From positions 1 to 64,000 of the forward strand of contig JAZOUB010000029.1 in assembly GCA_045657945.1 (NCBI GenBank): 64,000 bases of DNA. The letters run 5' to 3'. The position numbers and the translations under genes are program-made. A model generated the notes under the pieces. That model had not been told where the DNA came from and searched no databases. It saw nothing but the letters and a program-made list of their open reading frames with translations. Below are positions 53,054 through 62,200 of the stretch, one piece after another. Source of the stretch: HGM04593 sp045657945 (GTDB lineage Bacteria; Bacteroidota; Bacteroidia; Bacteroidales; Bacteroidaceae). Every line of letters begins with the position of its first letter. The first letter of the stretch is position 1.

Positions 53054-54412
53054 TCAATCTAAAAACTGTTCAACAACATTTGAGACATTCTCAAAGAACA
53101 TTACATAGTAAATAGGTATATATGTAATTCCTTTCTCTGTATAAACCTTTTGTTCATTAGATAGAACGTAAGCCTTTTTAATATTATACTCATCTATTGA
53201 CAAGAATTTATCCAAAGCACTGTGAACAGTATAATCTTTTCCAGATTTGACTTCGATAGGTATATTTGATAGATTATCAGCATCATCAATCAAATAATCA
53301 ACCTCTCCATTTTTCTTATTGTCATAATAATAAAGGTTGTATCCATGCGCCTTCAATTCTTGCGCAACAGCCGTTTCATAAACAGAGCCAAGGTTTATGC
53401 TTTTTACATCGGACATCACAGCATTGATATTATTGCGGTAGAATATCCCAGACAAAAGGCCTACATCATTCAAATAGAGTTTCAGAAGATTCTTTCCACT
53501 ATTTTCTGCCAAGGGGTATGAAGGTTTGCTTATAGCCTTAACTTCAAGAGCAATACCTGCCGAAATTAGATAATCGAATTCATCAATATAATCATCGGTC
53601 CTTTTCCAATTCTTGTTTTCAATATCCTTAATAATAACGCGTTTCTTTTTATTTTCCAAATTAGAAGGAATCATGTCAAATATGCGGCGTATCTTCAATT
53701 TTTTATTATACACCGCCTCATATTTGGAGGCATCCACACCATATAAATTGTGTGCTTCTTGCTGAACAGACCTAAATTCTACAATATTACGACTTTCAAC
53801 AAATGTCTCGACAGCCTTAGGCAATCCTCCAACCAACAAATATTTTTTAAATAAATCGAGCATTTTATTGTGCATTGCATCTGACAATGCTTGCTCGTTA
53901 TTGAAAGACTCCTTCATCGCCGATATTGCAATATCTCCAACTCCATTGGCATAAAGGAACTCTTCGAAATCCATTGGATACATATGAACAACATCCAAAC
54001 TGCCAATAGGCACAGACTGGGTATTTTTCAATGTCACTCCAAGTAAAGAACCACTTGCAATATATGTAAATTTCTTCTCTCTCATTAGAAATTTAACAAG
54101 AGTAAGAAGATGATCGTAGGCCTGAATCTCATCTATAAACACGAGCGTATCTGTTTTATCTTTCATTTTATCGCCGGCAACAACGCTCAATGCCATATAA
54201 AAGTCTTTTGTAGTCTTGGCTTCGGCGAATACTCTGTCACCCAATTTATCCTCCTCCATATTGATTTCTATGTAGTTGGAAAATTTTTTTTGACCTACCC
54301 AACGAATAATATACGATTTTCCAATTTGTCGTGCTCCATCAATCAGCAACATTCTATCGGAATCTGAAGAAAAATAATCTTCAATACGCTTGGTAATTTT
54401 CCTGTACAGCAT
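53054..54412 (-). CDS. AAA ATPase with DUF4143 domain
   Basis: 452 residues. N-terminal AAA_14-type P-loop domain: Walker A IDGARQIGKSYIIRW (about 24-38) and Walker B DTLVFIDEIQAY (about 86-97). A helical middle follows, then the C-terminal DUF4143 domain with a nuclease-like core, ELKAHGYNLYYYDNKKNGEVDYLI...IPIEVKSGKDYTVHSAL, matching the E-D-ExK pattern. Such ATPases are abundant and variable in Bacteroidota; their role is unclear. The gene is strongly AT-rich compared with its neighbours, has its own -7 box and terminator, and sits between direct repeats of host sequence, so recent arrival is likely. Confidence 0.9.
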   Translation of the reverse strand: MLYRKITKRIEDYFSSDSDRMLLIDGARQIGKSYIIRWVGQKKFSNYIEINMEEDKLGDRVFAEAKTTKDFYMALSVVAGDKMKDKTDTLVFIDEIQAYDHLLTLVKFLMREKKFTYIASGSLLGVTLKNTQSVPIGSLDVVHMYPMDFEEFLYANGVGDIAISAMKESFNNEQALSDAMHNKMLDLFKKYLLVGGLPKAVETFVESRNIVEFRSVQQEAHNLYGVDASKYEAVYNKKLKIRRIFDMIPSNLENKKKRVIIKDIENKNWKRTDDYIDEFDYLISAGIALEVKAISKPSYPLAENSGKNLLKLYLNDVGLLSGIFYRNNINAVMSDVKSINLGSVYETAVAQELKAHGYNLYYYDNKKNGEVDYLIDDADNLSNIPIEVKSGKDYTVHSALDKFLSIDEYNIKKAYVLSNEQKVYTEKGITYIPIYYVMFFENVSNVVEQFLD

Positions 54413-54432
54413 AATTATGTCATTTTCAAGCG

Positions 54433-54440
54433 CAAAGATA
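54433..54440 (-). promoter_or_regulatory. -7 box of the ATPase gene
   Basis: TATCTTTG on the minus strand, exact -7 match, 20 bp before the start codon. The upstream part of this promoter falls in the first 33-bp tandem unit, so the array may control it. Confidence 0.5.
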
Positions 54441-54454
54441 GTGCTTTTTCTTAC

Positions 54455-54586
54455 AAAAGGTGCGTTTTCCTATAAAAATCACACTAAAAAAGGAGCGTTT
54501 TCCTATAAAAATCACACCAAAAAAGGTGCGTTTTCCTATAAAATCAACCCCTAAAAAGGTGCGTTTTCCTAAAATCAGCAGTTCTT
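54455..54586. repeat. Four tandem 33-bp units
   Basis: Units begin at 54455, 54488, 54521 and 54554, an exact 33-bp period. Each begins AAAAGGTGCGTTTTCCTA (unit 2 has GGAGCG). Units 1 and 2 continue TAAAAATCACAC; unit 3 diverges at its end and unit 4 after CCTA, where the 167-bp direct repeat begins. A single unit start is at 52819. Confidence 0.92.
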
Positions 54587-54720
54587 GATTAAAAAACAAG
54601 AGGGGTTACGATTTGGAAATTCCAGAGTTTTTGTCTTATTTTTGCGGATGGTAACAAAATGATCGAAAAAGAATTACGCACATGAACACGGTATGGATTG
54701 TGATGCCAATACTCATTGTA
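54554..54720 (+). repeat. Right copy of the 167-bp direct repeat
   Basis: Matches 52819-52985 with six mismatches. It includes the functional promoter and the first 13 codons of the intact SBF transporter gene, so it is probably the original copy. Confidence 0.93.
54612..54644 (+). promoter_or_regulatory. Promoter of the SBF transporter gene
   Basis: TTTG (54612-54615), 21 bp, TATTTTTG (54637-54644). The same promoter is present in the left repeat copy at 52877-52909. Confidence 0.6.
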
Positions 54721-55548
54721 TTGATGTTCCTGCTGGGTATTGACCTGGACAGGAAGGCGTTTGCAAATGTTGCGAAGCAGCCAAAGGCTGTGATGCTGGG
54801 CATGGTGGGACAGATTATTCTGCTGCCGTTGATTGCCTTTGCCGTTGCATGTGCGCTTAAATTACCGCCAATATATTTCATGGGTCTGGTACTGGTGGCA
54901 TGTTGCCCGGGAGGCAGTTCATCCAATGTATTCTCTATGCTTGCCAAGGGTGATGTTGCCCTGTCGGTGACATTGACTGCGCTGAGCAGTATCATTACCC
55001 TGTTCACGCTTCCATTGATTATGGGCGTGGTGGCCGATTTTGTCTCAAGCACAAACGAGTACGATATCCAGTTGCCGGTGGGCAAGTTGTTCATGCAGAA
55101 CATTGTAATGCTGTTTGTTCCACTATTGGCAGGCAGTCTTTTCCGCAAGGTAAAGCCCAACGCTGCCGCCAAGGTTGCCCGTGTGCTTGGCAAGCTTGCC
55201 TTCCCTGCACTGATGACGCTTGCCGCGGTGTTCTTCCTGCAATACAGCAGCGAGATTGCCGATAACTTTGCCGTGCTTGGAGCATCGGGCGCATTGCTCA
55301 TCCTGCTTGCCATGCTGTGCAGTGGAGGATTGTCGCGCATGAGCGGTGCTGGCAAGGCGGTGAGACGCACCATTGTAATTGAGGTGGGAATGCAGAACGC
55401 AGCACAGGCCATTGCCATTGCATCGTCGCCGTTCATTTTCAACAGCGGCGAGATGGCCCTGCCGGCAATCATATATGCCCTACTCATGAATGTGATTCTG
55501 CTTGTGTATGTCTATTTCATAAGGCGCAAGGAGAAAGCCGTCGCATAA
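54682..55548 (+). CDS. Bile acid:sodium symporter (SBF) family transporter
   Basis: 288 residues, eight to nine membrane helices. Family features: VACCPGGSSSNVFSMLAKGDVALSVTLTA (the crossover with a sodium-site-like motif) and EVGMQNAAQAIAIASSPF. Members carry bile acids, pantoate or other organic anions with Na+. The substrate cannot be read. Its promoter and first 13 codons are duplicated at 52819-52985. menA starts 13 bp after it. Confidence 0.9.
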   Translation: MNTVWIVMPILIVLMFLLGIDLDRKAFANVAKQPKAVMLGMVGQIILLPLIAFAVACALKLPPIYFMGLVLVACCPGGSSSNVFSMLAKGDVALSVTLTALSSIITLFTLPLIMGVVADFVSSTNEYDIQLPVGKLFMQNIVMLFVPLLAGSLFRKVKPNAAAKVARVLGKLAFPALMTLAAVFFLQYSSEIADNFAVLGASGALLILLAMLCSGGLSRMSGAGKAVRRTIVIEVGMQNAAQAIAIASSPFIFNSGEMALPAIIYALLMNVILLVYVYFIRRKEKAVA

Positions 55549-55561
55549 ACAGCACCGCAGG

Positions 55562-56443
55562 ATGAAGAAGTGGATTGAAGCAATGCGTTTGAGAACGCTG
55601 CCGGTGAGCCTGGCCGGTGTACTTTGTGGCACGGCATGCGCCCTGCTGCTCGGGTCGTTCGACGCAGTTATCGCGCTGCAGTGCATGCTGTTCGCAGCCC
55701 TGGCGCAGATTGCATCCAACTTCGGGAACGAATACTATGACTACAGGAACGGCATTGACAGGAAAGGGCGCGAGGGATTCCGCCGCGGAGTGACCGAGGG
55801 TGAGATTTCGCCACAGGCAATGAAACGCGCCACATACACTACCCTGCTGGCAGCAATAGCCGTGGGCTGTACCATGCTTTTTCATGGCCCTTGGTGGCTG
55901 TTGCTTGTGGGTGCGGTAATAGCACTCTTTGCACTGGGATACAGCGCAGGGCCTTACCCCTTGTCGCACCACGGACTGGGCGATGTGGCAGTAATAATAT
56001 TCTTTGGAATTGTGCCTGTGACATTCACCTGTTACCTACAGGCCGGCAAGTTCGACAACACGGGCATAACACTATCGACTGCATTTGCAGTGGGATTGCT
56101 TGCCGCAAATGTACTCATTGTAAACAACTACAGGGATATGGAGGATGACAAGGCGGTAAACAAGAACACAACCGTGGTCATCTTCGGCCGCAAGACCATG
56201 GCTTGGTGCTACCTGCTGGCAGGGTTGGTTGCCATGGTGGCAATGGTGCCCGTGTGGCAAGTGCAGCGTCTGTGGAGCCTGCCCATAGTACTGGTTTATC
56301 TTGTTCTGCATTGCAAGAACTGGCAACAACTGAAGAGTGCACAGGGCGCCGCACTCAACCCCTTGCTTGGCAAGACCGCGATTGCATTGCTTGTCTTTTC
56401 GCTGATGTTTTTGATTGCCGCAATAATCCGACAGCGGTTTTAA
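55562..56443 (+). CDS. menA: 1,4-dihydroxy-2-naphthoate polyprenyltransferase
   Basis: 293 residues, about nine membrane helices of the UbiA superfamily. The Asp-rich motifs are NFGNEYYDYRNGID (about 60) and NNYRDMEDD (about 190). It attaches a polyprenyl chain to DHNA in menaquinone synthesis in the inner membrane, using the polyprenyl diphosphate supplied by enzymes like the one at 35797-36771. It ends 25 bp from the convergent mutS2; a weak CGCAC/GTGCG hairpin lies between. Confidence 0.94.
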   Translation: MKKWIEAMRLRTLPVSLAGVLCGTACALLLGSFDAVIALQCMLFAALAQIASNFGNEYYDYRNGIDRKGREGFRRGVTEGEISPQAMKRATYTTLLAAIAVGCTMLFHGPWWLLLVGAVIALFALGYSAGPYPLSHHGLGDVAVIIFFGIVPVTFTCYLQAGKFDNTGITLSTAFAVGLLAANVLIVNNYRDMEDDKAVNKNTTVVIFGRKTMAWCYLLAGLVAMVAMVPVWQVQRLWSLPIVLVYLVLHCKNWQQLKSAQGAALNPLLGKTAIALLVFSLMFLIAAIIRQRF

Positions 56444-56468
56444 CCGCACTTTGTGCGCTTGAACCTCG

Positions 56469-58988
56469 TTACTCCAGTTCCACCACGGTGATTCCTGCGC
56501 CACCGAACTGCACATGTTCGTCGTGGAAATTCTTTACAAACGGCATGGTGCTGAGGTATTGGCGCACGAGTGTGCGCAGTATGCCGTTGCCTGTTCCGTG
56601 AAGAATGCGCAGGCGGTGAACATTGCACACCACTGCATCGTCAAGGAAATAGCCCACTGTCTGCACGGCCTCCTCGCCACGCATTCCGCGAATATCAATA
56701 TCTTCCTTGAAATTCAAACGCTTGTTATGTAGCTGTTCCTGTGTCTCGCTTGTGAGGAACGATACCTTGCGCACCTCTTCCTTGGGTGCTTCGCTCGGCT
56801 GCAGCCTGCCGATGGCAACCGTTGACTTTATAGCTCCAAAACGCACTACGGCCGAATTCTTGGCAAGCGACATCACCTCACCGATTGCCTGCTGCCCGGC
56901 AATGCGCACATACATTCCAACGGTAATCTGTGGTTGCTTGCGCTCGGGCTGTTGCGGCTTGTCTGCCGCAACAGGAGTGTTGCCATTCTTAGGTTGCTTG
57001 CCGTTCTTCCTGCGCTCCTGACGGGCAAGAATCTTTGCCATCTCACGGTCGGTCTGCATCTGCTGTTTCTGCTTTGCAAGTTCCTCGAGTTGCTTGCCAA
57101 AGTCGCTGAGTTCCTGACGCGCCTGGCGTGTGCGTTCCTTCTCGGCCTTGGCCTCGACAATTGTGCGTATGGTATTCTCTATCTTGGCATTAGCCTCGCG
57201 AAGCAGGCGTTCGGCCTCCTCGCGTGCCTCTTTCAGTATCTGCTTGCGGCTCTTCTTGAGTTCATCGCCCTGCTCCTGCACCTTGCCCAGGATTTCATCG
57301 AGTTCCTTCTCTTTCTGATGCACATTCTTGCGTTTGCTCTCCCAGTAGCGTTTGTCGCGCACAATGTCCTGCAGGTACTTGTCGCTCTGTATGTAGTCAC
57401 TGCCCACAATCTGCGATGCATCGGCAATAACCTCCTCGGGCAAGCCAATCTTGCGTGCAATCTCAACGGCAAACGATGAGCCGGGGTTGCCTATCTGCAA
57501 CTGGAAGAGTGGGCGCATCTCGCCACGGTCATAGAGCATGGCTCCGTTGACAATGCCCGGTGTGGCATCGGCAAAATGCTTGAGGTTCTGATAGTGGGTG
57601 GTGATGATGCCGAATGCTCCGCGCTCGTTGAAACGCTTGAGCAGTGCCTCGGCAATTGCAGCACCTATGAGTGGCTCGGTTCCGCCACCGAACTCGTCAA
57701 TGAGAATGAGCGAGTCCTTGTCGCAGTTACGGAGCGTATGTTTCATGTTGAGCAGGTGGCTCGAGTAGGTACTCAGGTCGTCCTCGATGCTCTGTTGGTC
57801 GCCAATGTCGATGAACAGATTGCGGAATATACCTGCCTTGCTGCGCTCGTGCACAGGGATGAGAAGACCGCACTGCAACATGTACTGCAACAGACCGGCA
57901 GTCTTCAGGCACACCGACTTACCACCGGCATTGGGGCCGGAGATGAGCAGGATGCGGCGTTCGCCGTCGAGCTCAATGTCGAGTGCCGACATTTTGCGGC
58001 CATGCTTGCGCAGCGACATCTCGAGCAACGGATGTCTGGCTGTTCCCCAGTCCATCATGGGGCGGTTCTCAAGCGATGGCTTCACAGCATCGAAGCAGGC
58101 TGCAAGCTCGGCTTTAGCGCGTATGAAATCCATCTCGCCAAGAAACTCGTAGGCAAGCAGCAACTGTGGCACCTGGGGGCGCAGTTCCTGCGAGAAAGCG
58201 GTGAGGATGGCAATGATTTCGCGCTTCTCCTCGGCCTCGAGCTCGCGTATGCGGTTGTTGGCCTCGACCACCTCGGCCGGTTCTATGAAGACAGTCTTTC
58301 CACTGGCCGACTCATCGTGCACGATACCGCCCATCTTGCGTTTGAGCGCGGGTGCGACAGGGATTACCAGACGGCCGTCGCGCATTGTGGGCGAGGCGTC
58401 CTTCTCTACAAGTCCATCGGCCTGTGCTTTGCGCAGAATGCTGTTGAGCGTGCGCGAAATGCCGCTCGAGGTGCGCGCAAGGTCGCCACGGATGCGTGCC
58501 AGAGCCGGAGACGCACTGTCTTTGACAGTGCCGAACTTGTCAATGATTGTATCAATATCGCGGATGATGCGTGGGAATGCCTCGACATCGCCGGCAAGTG
58601 CCCTCAAAGAGGGGTACAAGGGCGAATCGTCACCATCGGCCGAGCTGCCGCTCTGCTTGCGCAGGAGCGCAAGGATGCGCCCGATGGTATCGAGCGAACG
58701 ACGCAGCGAGAAGAGTTCCTCGGCCGCCATGTACATACCCTCGATGCGGATGCGCTGCAGCGGTTCGCGCACATCGAAATAGAAGTCGGACGGGAAGCCG
58801 TCCTCTACCCGCAGTATCTGCAAGAACTCCACCACCTCGTCGAGCCGGCGGCCTATGGTGTCGAAATCAGTGAGGAACTGCATGTCATCGATGCGCTCCC
58901 TGCCCAACGGGCAGAGGCACTCCTCCTTGAGCATGCGGCGGATGGCATCGAACTCAATTCTTGTCTCAAAATTCTGCGGATATATCAT
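56469..58988 (-). CDS. mutS2: MutS2 family ATPase/endonuclease
   Basis: 839 residues from MIYPQNFETRIEFDAIRR (ATG 58988); the upstream in-frame extension to 59486 does not look like protein and runs into the GH31 gene. A MutS core/clamp (about 1-300) precedes the ABC ATPase with Walker A SGPNAGGKS near residue 350 and the DEFGGGTEP Walker B. A long coiled coil (about 530-640) leads to the C-terminal Smr nuclease-like domain with DIRGMRGEEA and HGTGNGILR. MutS2 suppresses recombination or rescues collided ribosomes in other bacteria. Confidence 0.95.
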   Translation of the reverse strand: MIYPQNFETRIEFDAIRRMLKEECLCPLGRERIDDMQFLTDFDTIGRRLDEVVEFLQILRVEDGFPSDFYFDVREPLQRIRIEGMYMAAEELFSLRRSLDTIGRILALLRKQSGSSADGDDSPLYPSLRALAGDVEAFPRIIRDIDTIIDKFGTVKDSASPALARIRGDLARTSSGISRTLNSILRKAQADGLVEKDASPTMRDGRLVIPVAPALKRKMGGIVHDESASGKTVFIEPAEVVEANNRIRELEAEEKREIIAILTAFSQELRPQVPQLLLAYEFLGEMDFIRAKAELAACFDAVKPSLENRPMMDWGTARHPLLEMSLRKHGRKMSALDIELDGERRILLISGPNAGGKSVCLKTAGLLQYMLQCGLLIPVHERSKAGIFRNLFIDIGDQQSIEDDLSTYSSHLLNMKHTLRNCDKDSLILIDEFGGGTEPLIGAAIAEALLKRFNERGAFGIITTHYQNLKHFADATPGIVNGAMLYDRGEMRPLFQLQIGNPGSSFAVEIARKIGLPEEVIADASQIVGSDYIQSDKYLQDIVRDKRYWESKRKNVHQKEKELDEILGKVQEQGDELKKSRKQILKEAREEAERLLREANAKIENTIRTIVEAKAEKERTRQARQELSDFGKQLEELAKQKQQMQTDREMAKILARQERRKNGKQPKNGNTPVAADKPQQPERKQPQITVGMYVRIAGQQAIGEVMSLAKNSAVVRFGAIKSTVAIGRLQPSEAPKEEVRKVSFLTSETQEQLHNKRLNFKEDIDIRGMRGEEAVQTVGYFLDDAVVCNVHRLRILHGTGNGILRTLVRQYLSTMPFVKNFHDEHVQFGGAGITVVELE

Positions 58989-59207
58989 TGCTGTTTTTGT
59001 TTCGGAGTGCGAAGATACATCAAAAAGCGCAAAAACGCCCCGGTCGGGAGCGATTATTGTAGCAAAGCACCTTTTTTGACAAAGTTTTTGCGTAATAGAA
59101 TATATTAATATAATTAATTTTATAATTTTGCATTTTGGTGGAGCATTGTGCAGAACAGTACCGCCAATGACAAGAGAGAAACATAAACAATTTATAAAAC
59201 TGCAACT
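58989..59207. other. Divergent spacer of mutS2 and the GH31 gene
   Basis: Contains TATCTTCG on the minus strand (59010-59017), a plausible -7 for mutS2, and TAATTTTG on the plus strand (59123-59130) for the GH31 gene. Neither has a good -33 partner. The middle is AT-rich and non-coding. Confidence 0.45.
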
Positions 59208-62200
59208 ATGAGATTTACCCCAAAAAGCATCAAGGCGATCCTGTTGTCGGCAGCGATGTTGGCAGTCGGCATGCCTACACAGGCGTTCGCAGCAAACGAC
59301 GGCGAACAGGCTGTAGGCGTTATTGCGGTTGAAAAAATCAACCCCACGACAGTTGAATTGCGCCTGAATGACGGTCATAGAGTGACCATCGATTTCTATG
59401 GTGATAACATCTTCCGCATGTTCCGCGACATCAACGGTGGTATTGTACGCGACCCACAGCCAATGGAGGGCTACCCAGATGCCCAAATTCTTGTTGACAA
59501 TCCACGCAGGGAGGTATCGGCACTCATAGTAAACGAGGCCGACAAGTCATACACCATAAGCACCGGTAAGGTAGAGATTCTTGTGTGCAAGGTTACAGGA
59601 CAGATTAAGGTTACTGACCTAACAACCGGCAAGGTTGCTTTTGAAGAGACTGAGCCCGTGCTTTTCAAGAAATCAAAGACCACTATCACACTCAAGTGCA
59701 ACGAGGGTGAATACTTCTACGGAGGCGGTGTACAGAACGGCCGTTTCTCACACGCAGGCAAAGCTATTGACATTGAGAACCAGAGCAGTTGGACCGACGG
59801 CGGTGTTGCATCGCCAACACCATTCTTCTGGTCAACAAACGGCTACGGCTTCATGTGGCACACTTTCCGCAAGGGCAAGTACGATTTCGGAGCAACAGAG
59901 GCCGGAACAACAACCCTGATGCACGAGGAGAACTACCTTGATGTGTTCTTTATGATAAACAGCGACGGCATTGCGTTGCTTAACGACTTCTACCAGTTGA
60001 CCGGTAACCCAGTGCTAATGCCAAAGTTCGGTTTCTACATGGGACACCTGAACGCATACAACCGCGATTACTGGACCGAGAGCAAGGACGGCAGTGGCAT
60101 GCTCTATGAGGACGGCAAGCGTTACAAAGAGAGCCAGAGCAACAACGGCGGTGCCAGAGAGTCGCTAAACGGAGAGAACGGCCCTCACCAGTTCTCGGCA
60201 CGCGCAGCCATCGACCGTTACCTTGACCAGGACATGCCTTTCGGTTGGTTCCTTCCAAATGACGGTTACGCTTGCGGCTACGGCCAGACCGAGACCCTAG
60301 ACGGCAACATACAGAACCTGAAGGAGTTTGGCGACTATGCACGCGCAAAAGGCGTTGAGATTGGTCTGTGGACCGAGTCTAACCTCTTGCCACGCGAGGG
60401 AGTGAAGGCACTCCTGCAGCGCGACCTTACAAAGGAGGTTCGAGACGCCGGTGTTCGCGTACTCAAGACCGACGTTGCATGGGTGGGTCCAGGCTATTCA
60501 TTCGGTCTCAAAGGTGTTACTGATGCTGCAAACATCATGACCTATTACGGCAACAACGCGCGTCCTTACATAATTTCATGCGACGGCTGGGCTGGAACAC
60601 AGCGCTTTGCCACAATATGGACAGGTGACCAGACCGGCGGCGAGTGGGAGTACATCCGTTTCCACATACCAACATTCATCGGTGCAAGCCTTTCGGGTCA
60701 GCCCAACATCACATCCGATGTTGACGGTATCTTCGGCGGAAAGAACGTTCCTGTATTCGTTCGCGAGTACCAATGGAAGACCTATACCCCAATGATGCTA
60801 AACATGGATGGTTGGGGTTCTAACGAGAAGTATCCTCACGCGCTCGGCGAGCCAGCCACATCAATCAACCGTACATACATGAAGATGAAGTCGGAGCTTA
60901 TGCCCTACACATACAGCATAGCACGCGAAGCTGTTGACGGCAAACCAATGGTACGCGCTATATTCCTTGAGGACGAGGCCAACGCCTTCACAATGGGTAC
61001 AGCAACACGCTACCAGTACATGTATGGTCCTTACTTCCTTATAGCTCCTATCTATCAGGAGACAGCGATGGACTCACAGGGCAATGACATCCGCAACAAC
61101 ATTTACCTGCCACAGGGCACATGGTATGACTGGTTCACAGGCGAGGCTTACGAGGGCGGCCGTGTAATCAACAACTTCGACACTCCGCTGTGGAAGCTCC
61201 CCGTGTTCGTGAAAGCAGGTGCAATCATCCCAATGACAGCTCCCAACAACAATGTCAAGGATATGGACAAGGCATTGCGTATGTACGAAATTTACCCACA
61301 TGGCGCTACATCGTTCACAGAATATGATGACGACGGTGTAACCGAGCTCTACCGTTCAGGACAGTTCACAACGACTCTCATTGAGCAGAACTGCGATGCA
61401 AAGGGCAATGTGACTGTTACAATCAACCCGACCATGGGCAATTTCAACGGTTTCGTAAAGGAGAAGACCACTATTTTCAAGATCAACACAAGCGCACAGC
61501 CAAAGAAAATTGCCGCAAAAGTTGGCGGCAAAAGCGTTAAACTGACACAGGTAAACTCTATCGATGAGTTCATGGGTGGCGAGAATGTGTGGTTCTATGA
61601 TGCAGAGCCAAACCTCAACCGCTTTGCAACAAAGGGCAGTGAGTTCGAGAAGGTTCAGATTATCAAGAACCCTGTCATTATGGTAAAACTCGCAAAGAGC
61701 GATGTTACAGATGCAGCGACAGTGCTCACAATCAAGGTCTTCGAGATGAATATCCCAAGCAGCCTGCTTGCCAACGAGGGCGCGCTTGAGGCACCAAAGG
61801 CAACCGTTACCGACGAGGACTGCCAGGCATACACCCTCACTCCATCATGGAACGCTGTTGAGAATGCCGACTACTACGAGATTCTCTTCGATGGCCGCAT
61901 ATACAGCACAATCAAGGGTACAAGCCTGTTGTTCGAGGACTTGAAGCCTGTAACAGACTACACATTCGCGGTACGTGCCGTAAACAAGAGCGGTGTATCC
62001 GAGTGGAACGAGGTGAAAGCTACAACAAAGAGCAACCCGCTTGAATGGGCACTCACCGGCGTTACTGCAACGACAAGCTGTCCTAACCAGAGCGGTCAGG
62101 ATGCCAACCGTCTTTTCGATTTTGAAGAGGGTAACATCTGGCACACCGCTTATGGACAGAACGCCATTCCATTCGACCTTGTAATTGACCTCAACGGTCT

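Noticed and set aside
54455..54586. CRISPR array
   Set aside because: The 33-bp units adjoin directly without unique spacers and no cas gene is near; they are plain tandem repeats. The same reasoning excludes the 7-bp array.
57576..59108. 510-codon frame antisense to mutS2
   Set aside because: MutS2 on the other strand has clear Walker and Smr motifs; the antisense frame has no recognisable domain and arises from biased codon use.
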